Positions 63,501-64,000 of a stretch of 64,000 bases of DNA are shown here, in pieces. The stretch comes from Cranoglanis bouderius (taxonomy: Eukaryota; Chordata; Actinopteri; Siluriformes; Cranoglanididae), in contig CM042548.1 in assembly GCA_023630585.1 (NCBI GenBank), positions 23,148,527-23,212,526 on the forward strand. Reading direction: 5' to 3'. Under the pieces are notes generated by a model. It did no database searches. It had not been told where the DNA came from and saw nothing but the letters and a program-made list of their open reading frames with translations. The stretch's first letter is position 1. Every line of letters starts with the position of its first letter. The position numbers and the translations under genes are program-made.

Positions 63501-64000
63501 GTCGAAACAGCGAACACGAAACAGCTGGAGTCGAAAGAGCGAACACGACACAGCTGTAGTCGAAAAAGAGAACATGACACAGCTGGAGTCGAAAGAGCGA
63601 ACACGACACAGCTGGTGTCGAAAGAGAGAACACGACACAGCTGGTGTCGAAAGAGAGAACACGACGCAGCTGGAGTCGAAAGAGAAAACATGACACAGCT
63701 GGAGTCGAAAGAGCGAACACAACACAGCTGGAGTCGAAAGAGCGAACACGACACAGCTGGTGTCGAAAGAGAGAACACGACACAGCTGGAGAAGAATGAG
63801 CAATGACGAAACAGCTGGAGAAGAATGAGCGAAGACGAAACAGCTGGAGTCGAAAGAACATAGAAAAAAAAGCAGGAGTCGAAAGAGAAAACTTGACAAA
63901 GCTGGAGTCGAAAGAGCGAATAATACACAGCTGGATTCGAAAGAGCGAATAAAAAACAGCGCACACAAAACAGCTGGAGTCGAAAGAGCGAACACGAAAC
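54522..64000. repeat. ~9.5-kb minisatellite with 29-bp unit
   Basis: From about 54522 to the window end the sequence is a tandem array whose common core is ACAGCTGGAGTCGAAAGAGC followed by a nine-base, more variable spacer usually starting GAACACG. The unit length of 29 is shown by runs of identical spacing and by translated periodicity of 29 residues (3 x 29 bases). Roughly 320 units fit. Variants include AGAACTCAGAAAAAAAAGCA, GAAGAATGAGCAATGACG, GCGCACACAAAA (a shortened unit) and TGTAGACG. No unique sequence interrupts the array. The long open frames on both strands (up to 579 codons, minus strand 62256-63995) are by-products of the repeat. Confidence 0.95.

Noticed and set aside
54417..64000. 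Dozens of long open frames (up to 579 codons) on both strands
   Set aside because: They follow from a 29-bp unit lacking stop triplets in any frame. They overlap each other on both strands, lack promoter or splice context and show no family motif, so I list the array as a repeat.

Overview
The window reads as nuclear DNA of a teleost fish. The evidence is the intron-bearing vertebrate-style genes, a fish-type NLR leucine-rich-repeat exon, many fish-type Tc1/mariner copies, hAT, EnSpm/CACTA, piggyBac, Helitron, DIRS, Nimb-like and L2-like elements, tRNA- and 5S-derived SINEs, and very abundant (CA)n and (TA)n arrays. An ostariophysan such as a catfish is a weak guess from memory of repeat types, not something the sequence proves. 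Almost the whole window is accessory repetitive DNA, and only one stretch (about 45.5-48.9 kb) looks like an ordinary spliced host gene.

Layout. 0-12 kb: Tc1 remnants, a broken C2H2 zinc-finger exon (1.43-2.19 kb), an L2-like LINE whose 3' end is split by a 5S-derived SINE with a 12-bp target duplication, an unrecognised 105-codon ORF cut by a Tc1 copy that itself carries a tRNA-SINE, a complete but dead hAT element (7989-9275), and a Helitron helicase fragment. 12.2-30.0 kb: one nested block. A hAT element (12188-29963, 8-bp target duplication GGTGCCAA) was invaded by a Gmr1-type Ty3/gypsy retrotransposon (12547-17921, target duplication ATCTA) and by a ~10.8-kb EnSpm/CACTA-like element (about 18976-29817). 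The EnSpm carries two decayed minus-strand genes: a C2H2 plus DDE-type transposase and a second gene like the many fish 'SAMD3-like' proteins. It was in turn hit by a Tc1 copy, a (TA)n expansion and a solo LTR (29117-29606).

30-45 kb: a ~145-bp tandem repeat with CRE-like sites next to a DIRS-type reverse transcriptase, a lone NLR LRR exon, Tc1 ends, a 365-bp MITE, a piggyBac-derived pseudogene, a Nimb-like LINE, and a hAT C-terminal remnant. 45.5-48.9 kb: at least 13 consecutive exons with matching phases encode a protein whose core resembles mitoguardins (MIGA/FAM73), a tentative identity. 49-54.5 kb: a fold-back Tc1, a Tc1 with a 49-bp palindrome in its transposase, a Tc1 split by a solo LTR, and two perfect DR1 nuclear-receptor sites.

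54.5-64 kb (running off the end): a ~9.5-kb minisatellite with a 29-bp unit. The unit has no stop codon in any of six frames, so it makes very long open frames on both strands. These are best read as a property of the repeat and not as genes, but it is the most unusual object in the window. It also has higher-order structure and unusually dense CpG and CAGCTG sites.
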